A stretch of DNA of 64,000 nt, taken from the NCBI GenBank assembly GCA_963734185.1, contig CAVTGA010000002.1:186001-250000 (forward strand), given 5' to 3'. The position numbers and the translations under genes are program-made. Below the pieces are notes generated by a model. The model searched no databases. It saw only the letters and a list, made by a program, of their open reading frames with translations, and was not told the DNA's origin. Origin of the DNA: PALSA-894 sp963734185 (GTDB taxonomy: Bacteria; Pseudomonadota; Alphaproteobacteria; Rhizobiales; Xanthobacteraceae). Positions 34,259 through 42,910 of the stretch are shown piece after piece; the stretch's first letter is position 1; every line of letters begins with the position of its first letter.

Positions 34259-34295
34259 GCATTCCACGGCAGCAATGCCGTGGCTTCGTAGCCCG
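34259..34295 (+). repeat. solitary CRISPR-repeat-like element, downstream of DUF2442-HTH
   Basis: Positions 4-29 of the array repeat are matched with a single change. The hairpin CCACGGCA-GCAA-TGCCGTGG is perfect, and the loop changes from GAAA to GCAA, both GNRA tetraloops. The 3' third merges into a REP-like element. It begins four bases after the stop codon. Confidence 0.8.
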
Positions 34296-34376
34296 GGTTG
34301 AGCGCAGCGAAAGCCGGGAGCGGTCTTGGCTTCGAGCAACCATCGCCCCGGCTTTCGCTGCGCTCAACCCGGGCTA
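34288..34376. repeat. REP-like palindromic element, copy 2
   Basis: GTAGCCCGGGTTGAGCGC and its complement near 34359-34376 form the outer arms. It overlaps the end of the CRISPR-like hairpin and lies just beyond the iorB stop codon. Confidence 0.85.
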
Positions 34377-34379
34377 CGA

Positions 34380-35888
34380 TTACTCCGCCGCGAGCGGTAA
34401 CACGCCGCGCTGCTCGATCGCCGCCAGCGCCGTGGCAAGGCTCTCGCCTTCCGGATCGACCAGCGCCGCGGTGCGCGCCGACGCGATCGCGTCGATCGCG
34501 GCGCCAAGCGGCATGCGGCCGGCAAGCGCTGGCGCAATCACGCGCTCGTCGATCAACTGATAATTCGTCAGCCCGCGCTTCAAGGTGTCGCCATAGCCCT
34601 TGATCAGGCGCGCGCATTCGGCGACTTCGAGCGCCAGCGCGGGCGACAGCGCGGCGGCCGCGCGGATGCGCGCGAGCCAGCCCTCGATCTGCTGCTGTTC
34701 CTCGTAGAAGCGGAAGCTGTGCGGGCGGAAACGCTTCAGCTTGGCCAGCAGCCAGAACCGCACGTATCCCGACACCGAGGTGGTGTTCACTTCCATGCCC
34801 CAATAGACCTTGCCGAGCCAGCCGCGCCGCTCGGATACGCGCAGAACCGCGCGGGCGAGCCGCGGCGGGAGGAGCGCGCAAAGCTCCTCGATGCCGGGTT
34901 TGAGGAACTCCGTCACCGTGTACGGCTCGTGCGTGGCGCCGAGCTCCTGCGCGATGCGCGCCATGCGCGCCGGCGCGATCTTGGCTTCGGCGACGCGCAC
35001 CACGTCCTCGTACGACATGCGCACGGCGAGATGGCGCGCGGTCTCGGCCAGCAATTTGCCGTCCGCGCCGCGCAACGCCGCGAGACGGTCGAGGTAGCGG
35101 CGCGCATAGGCGAGGTCCTGGTAGGCGGCGAGCCGCCGCACGCCTTCGCGCACGAACGCGCGCGCCGCTTCCGGGTAAGCCGATGCCGCGTCCTCGAGCG
35201 CGCCCAGGGTCGGCGCGCTCGCGCGCCGGGTCGTGCCGGGCACGGCCGCCGGCAGCTCGCGCGCGGCGGCAAGCCCGGCGCGGAAGCCTTTCAGGTTCGC
35301 CGCGACCGCCTTGCCGTCGGCGCGGATCGCGGCCTCGAACGCCTGCGCCGGAATCGGCAGCCGGCCGCAGCCGGCGATCGCGCCGAGCATCACGGCGTTG
35401 ATCATGGCGCCGTTCGCCTTGGCGACCGCCTCCATGTCGAACAGCAGCCGCGCCGCGGAATTCTCCGCGATCGCCTCGAGCAGGCGGCCCTGATCGTAGC
35501 GGCCGTCGCTCATCGCGATCTTCTCGTTCATGACGTAGAAGCGCGAGGTCGAGGCGATCGCAAGCGTGCGCTGCTTGGTGACGAACCCCGCGGCGAGCGC
35601 CCTTCCCGCCTCGAGCAATTCGCTCGCCGCCATCACGTCGATGTCGCCGACGCCGGGCGCGAGCGCGAGCACGGGACGCTTGCCGCCGAGCTCGCGCCAC
35701 GGCGTGGGAAAGATCTCGATGTAGTAGGTGGTCGAGCCGGTGCGCTGCGCGACGCCGGGAATCGAAGTCGACTGCACCGGCAGGCCGAGATCCGCCGCCG
35801 CGTTGACGATCCAGTTGGCGAGCACGCCGCCGCCCTCGCCGCCGAGCGCGGCGATGAGGAGGGTGACGGGGCGCTGAGTGGTCGTCAT
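34380..35888 (-). CDS. iorB: indolepyruvate ferredoxin oxidoreductase, beta subunit (long form)
   Basis: A 502-residue protein. The first 190 residues are the pyruvate-ferredoxin-oxidoreductase gamma-type domain of IorB (ALGGEGGGVLANWIVNAA, TSIPGVAQRTGSTTYYIE); the C-terminal 300 residues are the extension seen in the long proteobacterial form (ALLPPRLARAVLRVSERRGW, KVYWGMEVNTTSVSGYVRFW). With IorA it converts indolepyruvate and similar aryl-pyruvates to aryl-acetyl-CoA with transfer of electrons to an acceptor. It overlaps the open frame of the upstream iorA by four bases, although iorA is damaged. Confidence 0.9.
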   Translation of the reverse strand: MTTTQRPVTLLIAALGGEGGGVLANWIVNAAADLGLPVQSTSIPGVAQRTGSTTYYIEIFPTPWRELGGKRPVLALAPGVGDIDVMAASELLEAGRALAAGFVTKQRTLAIASTSRFYVMNEKIAMSDGRYDQGRLLEAIAENSAARLLFDMEAVAKANGAMINAVMLGAIAGCGRLPIPAQAFEAAIRADGKAVAANLKGFRAGLAAARELPAAVPGTTRRASAPTLGALEDAASAYPEAARAFVREGVRRLAAYQDLAYARRYLDRLAALRGADGKLLAETARHLAVRMSYEDVVRVAEAKIAPARMARIAQELGATHEPYTVTEFLKPGIEELCALLPPRLARAVLRVSERRGWLGKVYWGMEVNTTSVSGYVRFWLLAKLKRFRPHSFRFYEEQQQIEGWLARIRAAAALSPALALEVAECARLIKGYGDTLKRGLTNYQLIDERVIAPALAGRMPLGAAIDAIASARTAALVDPEGESLATALAAIEQRGVLPLAAE

Positions 35889-35949
35889 GCAGACCCCCTC
35901 CGACCTCGCACGCAGCCAAGTCTACGCAGGCTGCGTAAACTTGCCTGCG

Positions 35950-36110
35950 ATGCTCGGCCACCTCCCCCACAAGGGGGGAGGTTGGCTGTGGCGCTTTCGG
36001 CGCGAATCACAACGAGCATGCAGTGCTGCAAAAGCGGCACTGAAAGTGCCGCAGTACCTCCCCCCTTGTGGGGGAGGTCGGCGTGCGAAGCACGCCGGGA
36101 GGGGGACCCG
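35950..36110. repeat. large palindromic repeat between iorA and iorB
   Basis: Arms CCTCCCCCACAAGGGGGGAG (near 35966) and its counterpart CCCCCTTGTGGGGGAGG (36061-36077) enclose a middle section. The open frame of iorA runs straight through it to iorB. Related copies are at 44680-44876 and 49263-49459. Confidence 0.85.
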
Positions 36111-36114
36111 CCAC

Positions 36115-37993
36115 TCACGCCACTGCCTCGCGCGGCGCGAGCCATCCGATCACGCGCCGGCGCAACGCGTGCTTGAACCGGTCCCACCGAGTCTTCGGCG
36201 CGCACGCGGCGCTGGCGCGCGAGCTGGCATTCGCCGTCGGCGATGATCACTTTCAGCCCGCGCTCGGCCGAGCGCATCGCCTCCTTCAGCGTCTTGACCA
36301 TCACGGCGACCGAATAGGTGCGCACCTTGCGCAGCCATTTCACGCCGAACGAGCGCAAGGTCGCCTCGATGTCCATGCCGGGCGCGCCGCCCTGGCGGCT
36401 CGCCTCGCTCGACGGCATGTATTGCAGGCCGGTCGCCGAGGTGTAGCCGTTCTGCATCACGATCAGCACGCCGTCGCCACGGTTGAACAGGTTCGAGGCG
36501 ACGCCGGTGATCAGCCCGTTGTGCCAGAAGCCGCCGTCGCCCATCACGGCGATCGGGCGGCGGTCGAGGTTCGGGCCGACCGCGGCGGCGCTCGCGAGCG
36601 ACATGCCGTAGCCGAGGATCGAGTTGCCCAGGTTGAACGGCGCGAAGGTCGCGAACGCGTGGCAGCCGATGTCGGCCGCGATGTGGGTCGGCCCGATGTC
36701 GCGCTGCGCCAGCTTGATCGCCGCGAACACCGGGCGCTCCGGGCAGCCGGTGCAGAAGGTCGGCGGACGCGGCGGCAATTCGCCGACCGCGGTCGCGGCG
36801 GCCGGCTTGTGCGCCAGCAGCGCGTCGGCGCGCGCGCACAGCGCGTCGGCGTCGACGCCGCGCGGGCGCGTCGCGTTGATGAACGCCGCGAGGCCCTTGA
36901 GCATGACGTCGGAGCTGTACTCGCCGGCCTGGGGCAGGCAACCCTTGCCGAGCACGCGCGTCTGGATGTCGGCGCGGCGCAGCTCGACGTTGATCGCCTG
37001 CTCGATATAGTCGGGGAAGCCTTCCTCCACCACCAGCACGGCGCTTTTTCCCGCGCAGAACGTCCGTACTTCGTCGGGCACCAGCGGATAGACCACGTTG
37101 AGACAGTGGATCGGCACGCGCGTCACGCCGAACACGTCGGCCAAGCCCAGGCGTTCCAGCGCGCGCAGCACCGAGTTGGTCAAGCCGCCCATGGTGACGA
37201 TGCCGATGTCGGGAAGGTCGCCGGGCAGCGTCTCGTTCAGTCTGTGCTGCGTGATGAAGGCTTGCGCGGCGGGCAGGCGTTCCTCGACCTTCTTGTGCTC
37301 CTGCACGAAGGTGACCGGCGGGTGCGCGAGCTTGCCGTATTCGAAGCGCGGCGGGCCGGCGATGCGGTTCTGCCCCGAGAACGCCGGGCGGACATTGTCC
37401 TTGGCGGGAAACTCGCCGGTGACGTGGCAGGCGCGGATGCGCAGCTCCAGCATCACCGGCGCGTGGCTCGCTTCCGACAGCGCGAAGCCCTGCTCGACGC
37501 AGCGCACGATGGTGGGCAGATCCGGGCGCGGATCGAGCAGCCACATCGAGGATTTCATCGCATAGGCGTAGGAGCGCTCCTGGATCACGCTCGCGCCCTC
37601 GCCGTAGTCCTCGCCGAGGATGATCATGGCGCCGCCGATCACGCCGGGCGAAGAAAGATTTGAAAGCGCGTCGGCGGCGACGTTGGTACCGACGATCGAC
37701 TTCCAGGTCACCGCGCCGCGCAGCGGATAGTTGATCGAGGCGCCGAGCATGGCGGCGGCGGAAGCCTCGTTGGTGCAGGTCTCGACGTGGACGCCGAGGT
37801 CGGCGAGCAGGTCCTCGGCCTCGACCATCACGTCGAGCAGGTGCGAGACCGGCGCGCCCTGGTAGCCGCCGACGTAGGACACGCCGGACTGCAGCAGCGC
37901 CTTGGTGACGGCGAGGATGCCCTCGCCGCGGAAGGTCGCGCCGTCGCCGAGCTTGAGCGCCTCGACTTCCTTTTTGAACGAGCGTTCCGCCAT
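36115..37993 (-). pseudogene. iorA: indolepyruvate ferredoxin oxidoreductase alpha subunit lacking the C-terminal Fe-S domain
   Basis: From the ATG at 37993 about 600 residues match IorA: the PFOR-type N-terminal domains (VGGYQGAPVSHLLDVMVEA, CTNEASAAAMLGASI) and the thiamine-diphosphate domain (CTGCPERPVFAAI, GDGGFWHNGLITGVASN). After GECQLARQRRVRA the two 4Fe-4S clusters (CxxCxxC repeats) expected at the C terminus are absent. Another frame then reads RWDRFKHALRRRVIGWLAPR and stops at 36115, which looks like the native tail. A deletion of roughly 80-100 codons with a frameshift at about 36195 explains this. The original frame stays open through a palindromic repeat to 35885, giving a 702-residue product with a foreign tail. 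Without clusters electron transfer should fail. Confidence 0.7.
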
Positions 37994-38009
37994 GGGCGTT
38001 CTCTATCAC

Positions 38010-38096
38010 GTAGCCCGGATTGAGCGGAGCGAAATCCGGGATTCCTACCGCGCGGAAGGACCTGCCCCGGATTGCGCTGCGCGCAATCCGGGCTAC
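38010..38096. repeat. REP-like palindromic element, copy 3
   Basis: Starts GTAGCCCGG and ends CCGGGCTAC, with inner arms GGATTGAGC and GCGCAATCC. It sits between the divergent iorA and PRISE-type genes. Confidence 0.85.
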
Positions 38097-38106
38097 AAGG
38101 TTTCGC

Positions 38107-39153
38107 ATGTCCAACAACCACGCCCTCGTGCTCGGCGCCACCGGCGTGGTCGGTCGCAGCATGCTGGCGCACCTGACGCAGGTCGACGGCTGGGACGTCA
38201 CCGCGGTGTCGCGGCGCAGGCCGGACATCGCGGGCGATTACCGTCATGTGGCGGTCGACCTGACCGACCGCGCCGCGACCTTGGCTGCGCTCGGCGCGCC
38301 GTTCACGCACCTGTTCTACGCGCCCTACATCGAGCGTCCGAGCGCGGCCGAGATGGTCGGGCCCAACCTGGCGATGCTGACGAACGTGATGGATGCGGTC
38401 GAGCCGGCCTCGCCGCAACTCGCCCACGTCAACCTGATGCAGGGCTCGAAATGGTACGGCAGCCATCTCGGGCCCTACCGCACGCCGGCGCGCGAGGACG
38501 ATCCGCGCCACATGCCGCCGAACTTCTATTACGACCAGCAGGACTTCATCGTGGCGCGCCAGCAGGGCAAGCGCTGGACCTGGTCGGCGGCACGGCCGCA
38601 CGCGGTGTGCGGGTTCGCCACCGGCAACCCGATGAACCTGGTGATGGCGCTCGCCGTCTATGCGGCGGTGTCGAAGGCGCTGGGGCTCCCGCTGTGCTTT
38701 CCCGGTACCGCCGCGAACTACCGCGCGCTCTACCAGTGCACCGACTCGAGCCTGCTGGCGCGCGGCGTCACCTGGATGAGCACGGCTCCGGCTTGCGCCA
38801 ACCAGGCGTTCAACCTGACCAACGGCGACCTGATCCGCTGGGAGAACCTGTGGCCGCGCTTCGCGCGCTACTTCGGCATGGAGCAAGGGGCGCTCCAGCA
38901 CATTTCCCTGGTGCGCACCATGGTCGACAAAGGCGCGGTGTGGGACCGCATCGTCGCCGCCCACGGCCTGCAGCTGATTCCCTACCAACAGATCGTATCC
39001 TGGAACTACGCGGACTTCGTGTTCTCGGCCGGCCACGACATCGCCTCGAGCATGACCAAGGCGCGCCAGTACGGATTCCATGACGTGGTGGATACGGAGG
39101 CGATGTTCTTCCGGCTGTTCGATGAGTTGAGGGCGAATAGGGTGATTCCGTAG
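38107..39153 (+). CDS. PRISE-type short-chain dehydrogenase/reductase (progesterone 5-beta-reductase/iridoid-synthase-like)
   Basis: A 348-residue NAD(P)H-dependent enzyme of the extended SDR branch called PRISE. Residues 6-14 give the Rossmann motif VLGATGVVG; the PRISE-specific NFYYDQQDF (about residue 140) holds the catalytic Tyr, and the preceding GSKWYG has the Lys used by this branch in place of the usual YxxxK. PRISE enzymes reduce activated C=C bonds of enones. No other gene of an obvious pathway is adjacent. The start lies 11 bases after a REP-like element; no strong ribosome binding site is visible. Confidence 0.85.
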   Translation: MSNNHALVLGATGVVGRSMLAHLTQVDGWDVTAVSRRRPDIAGDYRHVAVDLTDRAATLAALGAPFTHLFYAPYIERPSAAEMVGPNLAMLTNVMDAVEPASPQLAHVNLMQGSKWYGSHLGPYRTPAREDDPRHMPPNFYYDQQDFIVARQQGKRWTWSAARPHAVCGFATGNPMNLVMALAVYAAVSKALGLPLCFPGTAANYRALYQCTDSSLLARGVTWMSTAPACANQAFNLTNGDLIRWENLWPRFARYFGMEQGALQHISLVRTMVDKGAVWDRIVAAHGLQLIPYQQIVSWNYADFVFSAGHDIASSMTKARQYGFHDVVDTEAMFFRLFDELRANRVIP

Positions 39154-39306
39154 GGCGGGCAAAGACGCGACACGAGATATCCGAGATGTGCGCAGGACGA
39201 CCGCGTCGTGCCCGCCATCACGCCGCAGGCTCGGACCTGCGCGGGCACGGCGATTCGGCGTGCGCGCCGTGTCGCGCCATCGGCGCAGCGCCTTTGCCCG
39301 CCCTAC
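39154..39306. repeat. inverted repeat with GGGCGGGCAAAG arms
   Basis: The arm GGGCGGGCAAAG at 39155-39166 matches CTTTGCCCGCCC at 39292-39303. In between are shorter GC-rich palindromes. It is related to 16683-16752 and fills the gap between two genes. Confidence 0.75.
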
Positions 39307-39347
39307 GGCTCCAGGCTACGCTCGACTCCCAAACACAGGGAGCCCCC

Positions 39348-39656
39348 ATGATCCACGTCATCGCCATCCTCACCGCCAAGCCCGGGCAGCGCGACAAGGT
39401 GCTCGAAGCGTTCCGCGCCAACGTGCCGGCCGTTCACGCCGAGCAGGGCTGCATCGAATACGGCGCGACCGTCGATGCCGAAGGCGCCGGCCGCATCCAG
39501 ACCAAGGTCGGGCCGGACACGTTCGTGGTGGTGGAGAAGTGGGAGAGCATCGCGGCGCTCCAGGCGCACGCGGCGGCGCCGCACATGAAGGCCTACGCCG
39601 AGAAGGTGAAGGACATGGTGGCGAGCCGCGTGATCCACGTGTTGAGCCCAGTGTGA
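39348..39656 (+). CDS. antibiotic biosynthesis monooxygenase (ABM) domain protein, putative quinol monooxygenase
   Basis: A 102-residue dimeric alpha/beta-barrel protein of the ABM/YgiN type: HVIAILTAKPGQRDKVLEAF, then EQGCIEYGATVD, FVVVEKWESIAALQAH and the conserved HM in AAPHMKAYAEK. These oxidise quinols or other electron-rich rings without a cofactor. AGGGAGCC lies just upstream of the ATG. It is a single-gene unit between a repeat and a REP-like element, so its physiological substrate is not indicated by the context. Confidence 0.87.
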   Translation: MIHVIAILTAKPGQRDKVLEAFRANVPAVHAEQGCIEYGATVDAEGAGRIQTKVGPDTFVVVEKWESIAALQAHAAAPHMKAYAEKVKDMVASRVIHVLSPV

Positions 39657-39662
39657 TGCCAT

Positions 39663-39748
39663 GTAGCCCGGGTTGAGCGCAGCGAAACCCGGGAATCGTC
39701 CCACGCGGCGAGAACCCACCCCGGATTGCAAAGCGCAATCCGGGCTAC
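39663..39748. repeat. REP-like palindromic element, copy 4
   Basis: GTAGCCCGGGTTGAGC at one end, GGGCTAC at the other, with an inner GGATTGCAAAGCGCAATCC hairpin. It supplies the TAG stop codon of the convergent dctM gene (39745-39747). Confidence 0.85.
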
Positions 39749-41043
39749 ATATGCGACGGCAGCCAGAGCGCGAGGATCGGGAACGCGATCAGGATGACCA
39801 GCCGCAAAATGTCGGTGACGATGAACGGCAGCACGCCGTAGAAGATGGTCGATATCTTCACGTCCTCGACCACGCTTTTTATCACGAAGATGTTCATGCC
39901 GACCGGCGGGTGGATCAGCCCGAGTTCGACCGTCATCACGATGATGACGCCGAACCAGATCGGGTCGAAGCCGAGCGCGATGATCACGGGAAAGATGATC
40001 GGCACCGTGAGGATGATCATGGCGAGCGCGTCCATGAGGCAACCGAGGATCAGGTACATGATCATGATCAGCGCCAGCACGCCGTACTTGCCGATGCCGA
40101 GCCCGGTGAAGAACTCGGTCACCTTCTGCGGCGTCTGGGTGATGGTGAGGAAATAGCCGAACAACAGCGCGCCGATCAGGATGGTGAACACCGCCGCCGA
40201 GGTGCGCGTCGCCTCCAGGAGCGAGCGCAGGATGTCCGGGCTCGACAGCTTGCGGCGCGCGACGCCGATGAGGAAGGCGCCGGCCGCGCCCATGCCGGCG
40301 GCTTCGGTCGCGGTGAACACGCCGCCGTAGATGCCGCCGATCACGAACACGAACAGGAGAAGCGTCGCCCAGATGTCGCGCAGCGCGGCAAGGCGCTCCT
40401 GGCGCGGCATGCGCTCGCCGCGCGGCAGAAAGCCCGGCCGCGCCATGCCGATGATCGTGATGGTGATCATGTACATGAACGTCGCCAGGATGCCGGGAAT
40501 GATGCCGGCGACGAACAGCTTGCCGACGTCCTGCTCGGTGATCAGGCCATAGACCGCAAACACGGTCGAAGGCGGGATCATGATGCCGAGCGTGCCGCCG
40601 GCCGCGATCACGCCGGTGGCGAAGGACTGCGGATAGCCGTAGCGGCGCATCTCCGGATAGGCGACGCGCGAGAACGTGGCGGCGGTCGCCACGGAAGAAC
40701 CGCAGATCGCCGCGAAGCCGGCGCAGGCCGCGATGGTGGCGATGCCGAGCCCGCCGCGCAGGTGTCCCATGAACGCGTTGGCGCCGCGGAACAACTCGCG
40801 GCTCATGCCCGAGGTCGAGGCGAACGAGCCCATCAGCAGGAACAGCGGCACCACCGCGAAAGAGTAGTCGGTCACGGTGCGCATCGAGGTCTGGCCGACC
40901 ATCTTGAGCGCCGGCGTGCCGCCGACCAGGTAGGCGAAGCCGCTGACGCCGACCAGCCCCATGGCCATGCCGACCGGCACGCGCAGCAGCATCAGCACGA
41001 ACAGCACCACGAAGCCGATGATCGCGACGGCGTCGGTGCTCAT
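39745..41043 (-). CDS. dctM: TRAP transporter large permease subunit (DctM)
   Basis: A 432-residue polytopic inner-membrane protein of the DctM family. Typical regions are GMAMGLVGVSGFAY at the N terminus, FVVPLFLLMGSFASTSGMS-like segment near residue 65, CGSSVATAATFSRVAYPEM (about 115-133), GIMIPPSTVFAVYG and the C-terminal GLIHPPVGMNIFVI. It forms the Na+-driven channel part of a tripartite ATP-independent periplasmic transporter, working with DctQ and the binding protein encoded upstream. It is separated from dctQ by one base. The last codon and stop lie in a REP-like element. Confidence 0.93.
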   Translation of the reverse strand: MSTDAVAIIGFVVLFVLMLLRVPVGMAMGLVGVSGFAYLVGGTPALKMVGQTSMRTVTDYSFAVVPLFLLMGSFASTSGMSRELFRGANAFMGHLRGGLGIATIAACAGFAAICGSSVATAATFSRVAYPEMRRYGYPQSFATGVIAAGGTLGIMIPPSTVFAVYGLITEQDVGKLFVAGIIPGILATFMYMITITIIGMARPGFLPRGERMPRQERLAALRDIWATLLLFVFVIGGIYGGVFTATEAAGMGAAGAFLIGVARRKLSSPDILRSLLEATRTSAAVFTILIGALLFGYFLTITQTPQKVTEFFTGLGIGKYGVLALIMIMYLILGCLMDALAMIILTVPIIFPVIIALGFDPIWFGVIIVMTVELGLIHPPVGMNIFVIKSVVEDVKISTIFYGVLPFIVTDILRLVILIAFPILALWLPSHM

Positions 41044-41044
41044 C

Positions 41045-41596
41045 TCATTCCACCGGCTTGATCGCGGCCTGCTCGCGCACGATCTTCTCGGGATCGAAGA
41101 TCAGCCGCCAGGTGCGGATCGCGATCAGCAGCACGGCCGAGACGTCGCCGGCCCAGGCAAGCGCGAAGAACGGCCAGACGGGTAAGCGCAGGTCGAACGA
41201 CAGCACGTTGTCGTAGTAGGTGCCGACCACCTTGTCGAACAGCGTCCAGGTCTGCACCGTCACGACGAACAGCAGCACCAGGGTGGCGAAGATATCCATC
41301 GCGCGCTGCCAGCGCGGGCCGACATTGGCCCACACCAAGTCGACCGTGATGTGGGTGCCGCGATAGGACGTCGCCGCGATGCCCCAGAAGATCAGGACGC
41401 CGAGCAGCATGCGGCCGAGGTCGTGGCTGTCCGGGATCGAGGCCGCGAACAGGTAGCGCAGCATCACCGAGACGAAGGTGAGCGCGGTGACGAGGCCGAC
41501 GAATATGGCGGCGATCAGCTCGATCGAGTCGATGAAGCGGTCCATGCCGCTGCGCGGCGCGGCAGCCTCGGTCGCTCGTCCGTCAGTCTCGGCCAC
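41045..41596 (-). CDS. dctQ: TRAP transporter small permease subunit (DctQ)
   Basis: A 183-residue four-helix inner-membrane protein of the DctQ family. Helices are visible at about residues 27-48, 62-80, 100-120 and 146-166, with conserved LLGVLIFWGIAATSYRGTHI and DLVWANVG between. It binds the large subunit DctM. The C-terminal cytosolic tail is charged (DPEKIVREQAAIKPVE). The gene lies eight bases downstream of dctP and one base upstream of dctM. Confidence 0.9.
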   Translation of the reverse strand: MAETDGRATEAAAPRSGMDRFIDSIELIAAIFVGLVTALTFVSVMLRYLFAASIPDSHDLGRMLLGVLIFWGIAATSYRGTHITVDLVWANVGPRWQRAMDIFATLVLLFVVTVQTWTLFDKVVGTYYDNVLSFDLRLPVWPFFALAWAGDVSAVLLIAIRTWRLIFDPEKIVREQAAIKPVE

Positions 41597-41604
41597 GGAT
41601 CAGA

Positions 41605-42624
41605 TCAGTACGCCGCCTTGTGCGCCGCGAGCTGGTCCTTCAGCTCCTTGAGGATCGCGTCGGGATTGCCGTTGGCCTTGCGCACGTTGTCGGCCCACAC
41701 CTTGACCAGCGGGTCGGCCGCCTTGCGCCACTCGTTGAGCTGCTCCTCGGAGATCTTGTAGACCTCGCGGTTGGGATCGGCCTTGAGCTTGGCGACGCCG
41801 GCGGCCTCGAAATCGGCCCAGGGCGCGGCGACGCGCAGCGCCCATTCGTTGGTGCAATGGTCGTCGATCACCTTTTTCTGCGCCGCCGACATCTGCTCGT
41901 ACTTGGCCTTGTTGATCACCCAGGCGAAGGTGGTGGCGTAGAGCGGCACCTCCATGTGGTACTTCACCACCTTGTCGATGCCGAACAGCGGGATCGAGCC
42001 CCACGGGAAGGTGACGGCGTCGGCCACGCCCTTCTCCAGGATCTCGCGCACTTCCGGCGCGCTCGACTGCACATTGGTGCCGCCGAGCTGGGTGACGAAG
42101 GCCGCGATGGTGGCGTGCGCGGGCCTGATCTTCATGCCCCTGATGTCGCCCGGCACCATCACCTTCTTGGTCCTGGAGTGGATCGCGCCCGGATCGTGCA
42201 CGAAGGCGAGGCAGAACTTCACGTCCTTCATCTCGGCCGCGGCGTATTTGCGGTACCAGGCGTCGAGCGCCTGCGAGCCGCCTTTGGCGTCGGCCATCAG
42301 GAACGGCAGCTCGCCGGCGCCGATGATCGGGAAGCGGCCGGGCTGATAGCCCGGATTGATGTAGGTCACGTCGGCGATGCCGTCGCGCGCCATGTCGTAG
42401 TGGTCGAATGCCTTGCCGAGCTGCTGCGCCGGGAACACCTTGTAGGTGATGGTGCCGTTGGAGGCCTTCTGGATCGACGAGCCCCAGTCCTCCAGCGCCT
42501 TCTGCAGCGGATGCGAGGGCGGCACCCAGTGCGACAGCTTCAGCTCGAAGCTCTTGTCCTGCGCCGCGGCGACGCCGGTGCCGAGAGCAAAAATCGCGCC
42601 GAGCGCGAATACGCGCATGGTCAT
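41605..42624 (-). CDS. dctP: TRAP transporter substrate-binding protein (DctP family)
   Basis: A 339-residue periplasmic protein starting at the ATG at 42624, which has GGGAGGA seven bases upstream. A signal peptide ends at AAA near residue 20 (AIFALGTGVAAAQ). The body has the DctP fold: LSHWVPPSHPLQKALEDWGS, the carboxylate-binding Arg region GDIRGMKIRPAHATIAAFV, and the hinge AVTFPWGSIPLFGI. It captures an organic acid for DctQM. Which acid cannot be told. It heads the dctPQM operon. Confidence 0.92.
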   Translation of the reverse strand: MTMRVFALGAIFALGTGVAAAQDKSFELKLSHWVPPSHPLQKALEDWGSSIQKASNGTITYKVFPAQQLGKAFDHYDMARDGIADVTYINPGYQPGRFPIIGAGELPFLMADAKGGSQALDAWYRKYAAAEMKDVKFCLAFVHDPGAIHSRTKKVMVPGDIRGMKIRPAHATIAAFVTQLGGTNVQSSAPEVREILEKGVADAVTFPWGSIPLFGIDKVVKYHMEVPLYATTFAWVINKAKYEQMSAAQKKVIDDHCTNEWALRVAAPWADFEAAGVAKLKADPNREVYKISEEQLNEWRKAADPLVKVWADNVRKANGNPDAILKELKDQLAAHKAAY

Positions 42625-42716
42625 GGATGATCCTCCCTTGACGGTCGCCTGGCGCGCCGCCTTGGTTGATGGTCCGGACGGCCAAGCTGTGACACTTGAT
42701 GGCAATTTTCAAGGCC

Positions 42717-42839
42717 GTAGCCCGGCTTTCGCCCCATAAGCGCGTTCACGCGCGTCTTCGACGCGCTATGGCGAAAGCCGGGACGATTTCGCCCGTCGCA
42801 CGACCGGTCCCGGCTTTCGTTTCACGAAAGCCGGGCTAC
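42717..42839. repeat. REP-like palindromic element, copy 5 (long form)
   Basis: A 123 bp version with GTAGCCCGGCTTTCGCC and GGCGAAAGCCGGG in the left half and CCCGGCTTTCGT with ACGAAAGCCGGGCTAC in the right half; the left half holds an extra 40-base palindrome around GCGTTCACGCGC. It separates the dctP and ctaG promoters. Confidence 0.85.
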
Positions 42840-42910
42840 AGCGGCAATTTGTCCTGCGGCACGATCTGTTACGTTCGACGTTGAATCAGACGGTCGGCGG
42901 AGGGAAGGCC

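Noticed and set aside
33655..35970. 771-codon minus-strand frame covering DUF2442-HTH and iorB regions
   Set aside because: It crosses a REP-like element and a CRISPR-like element and runs in a wrong frame over iorB.
36068..37663. 531-codon plus-strand frame opposite iorA
   Set aside because: Antisense to a clearly recognisable enzyme gene; the product is rich in Arg, His and Asp and shows no domain.
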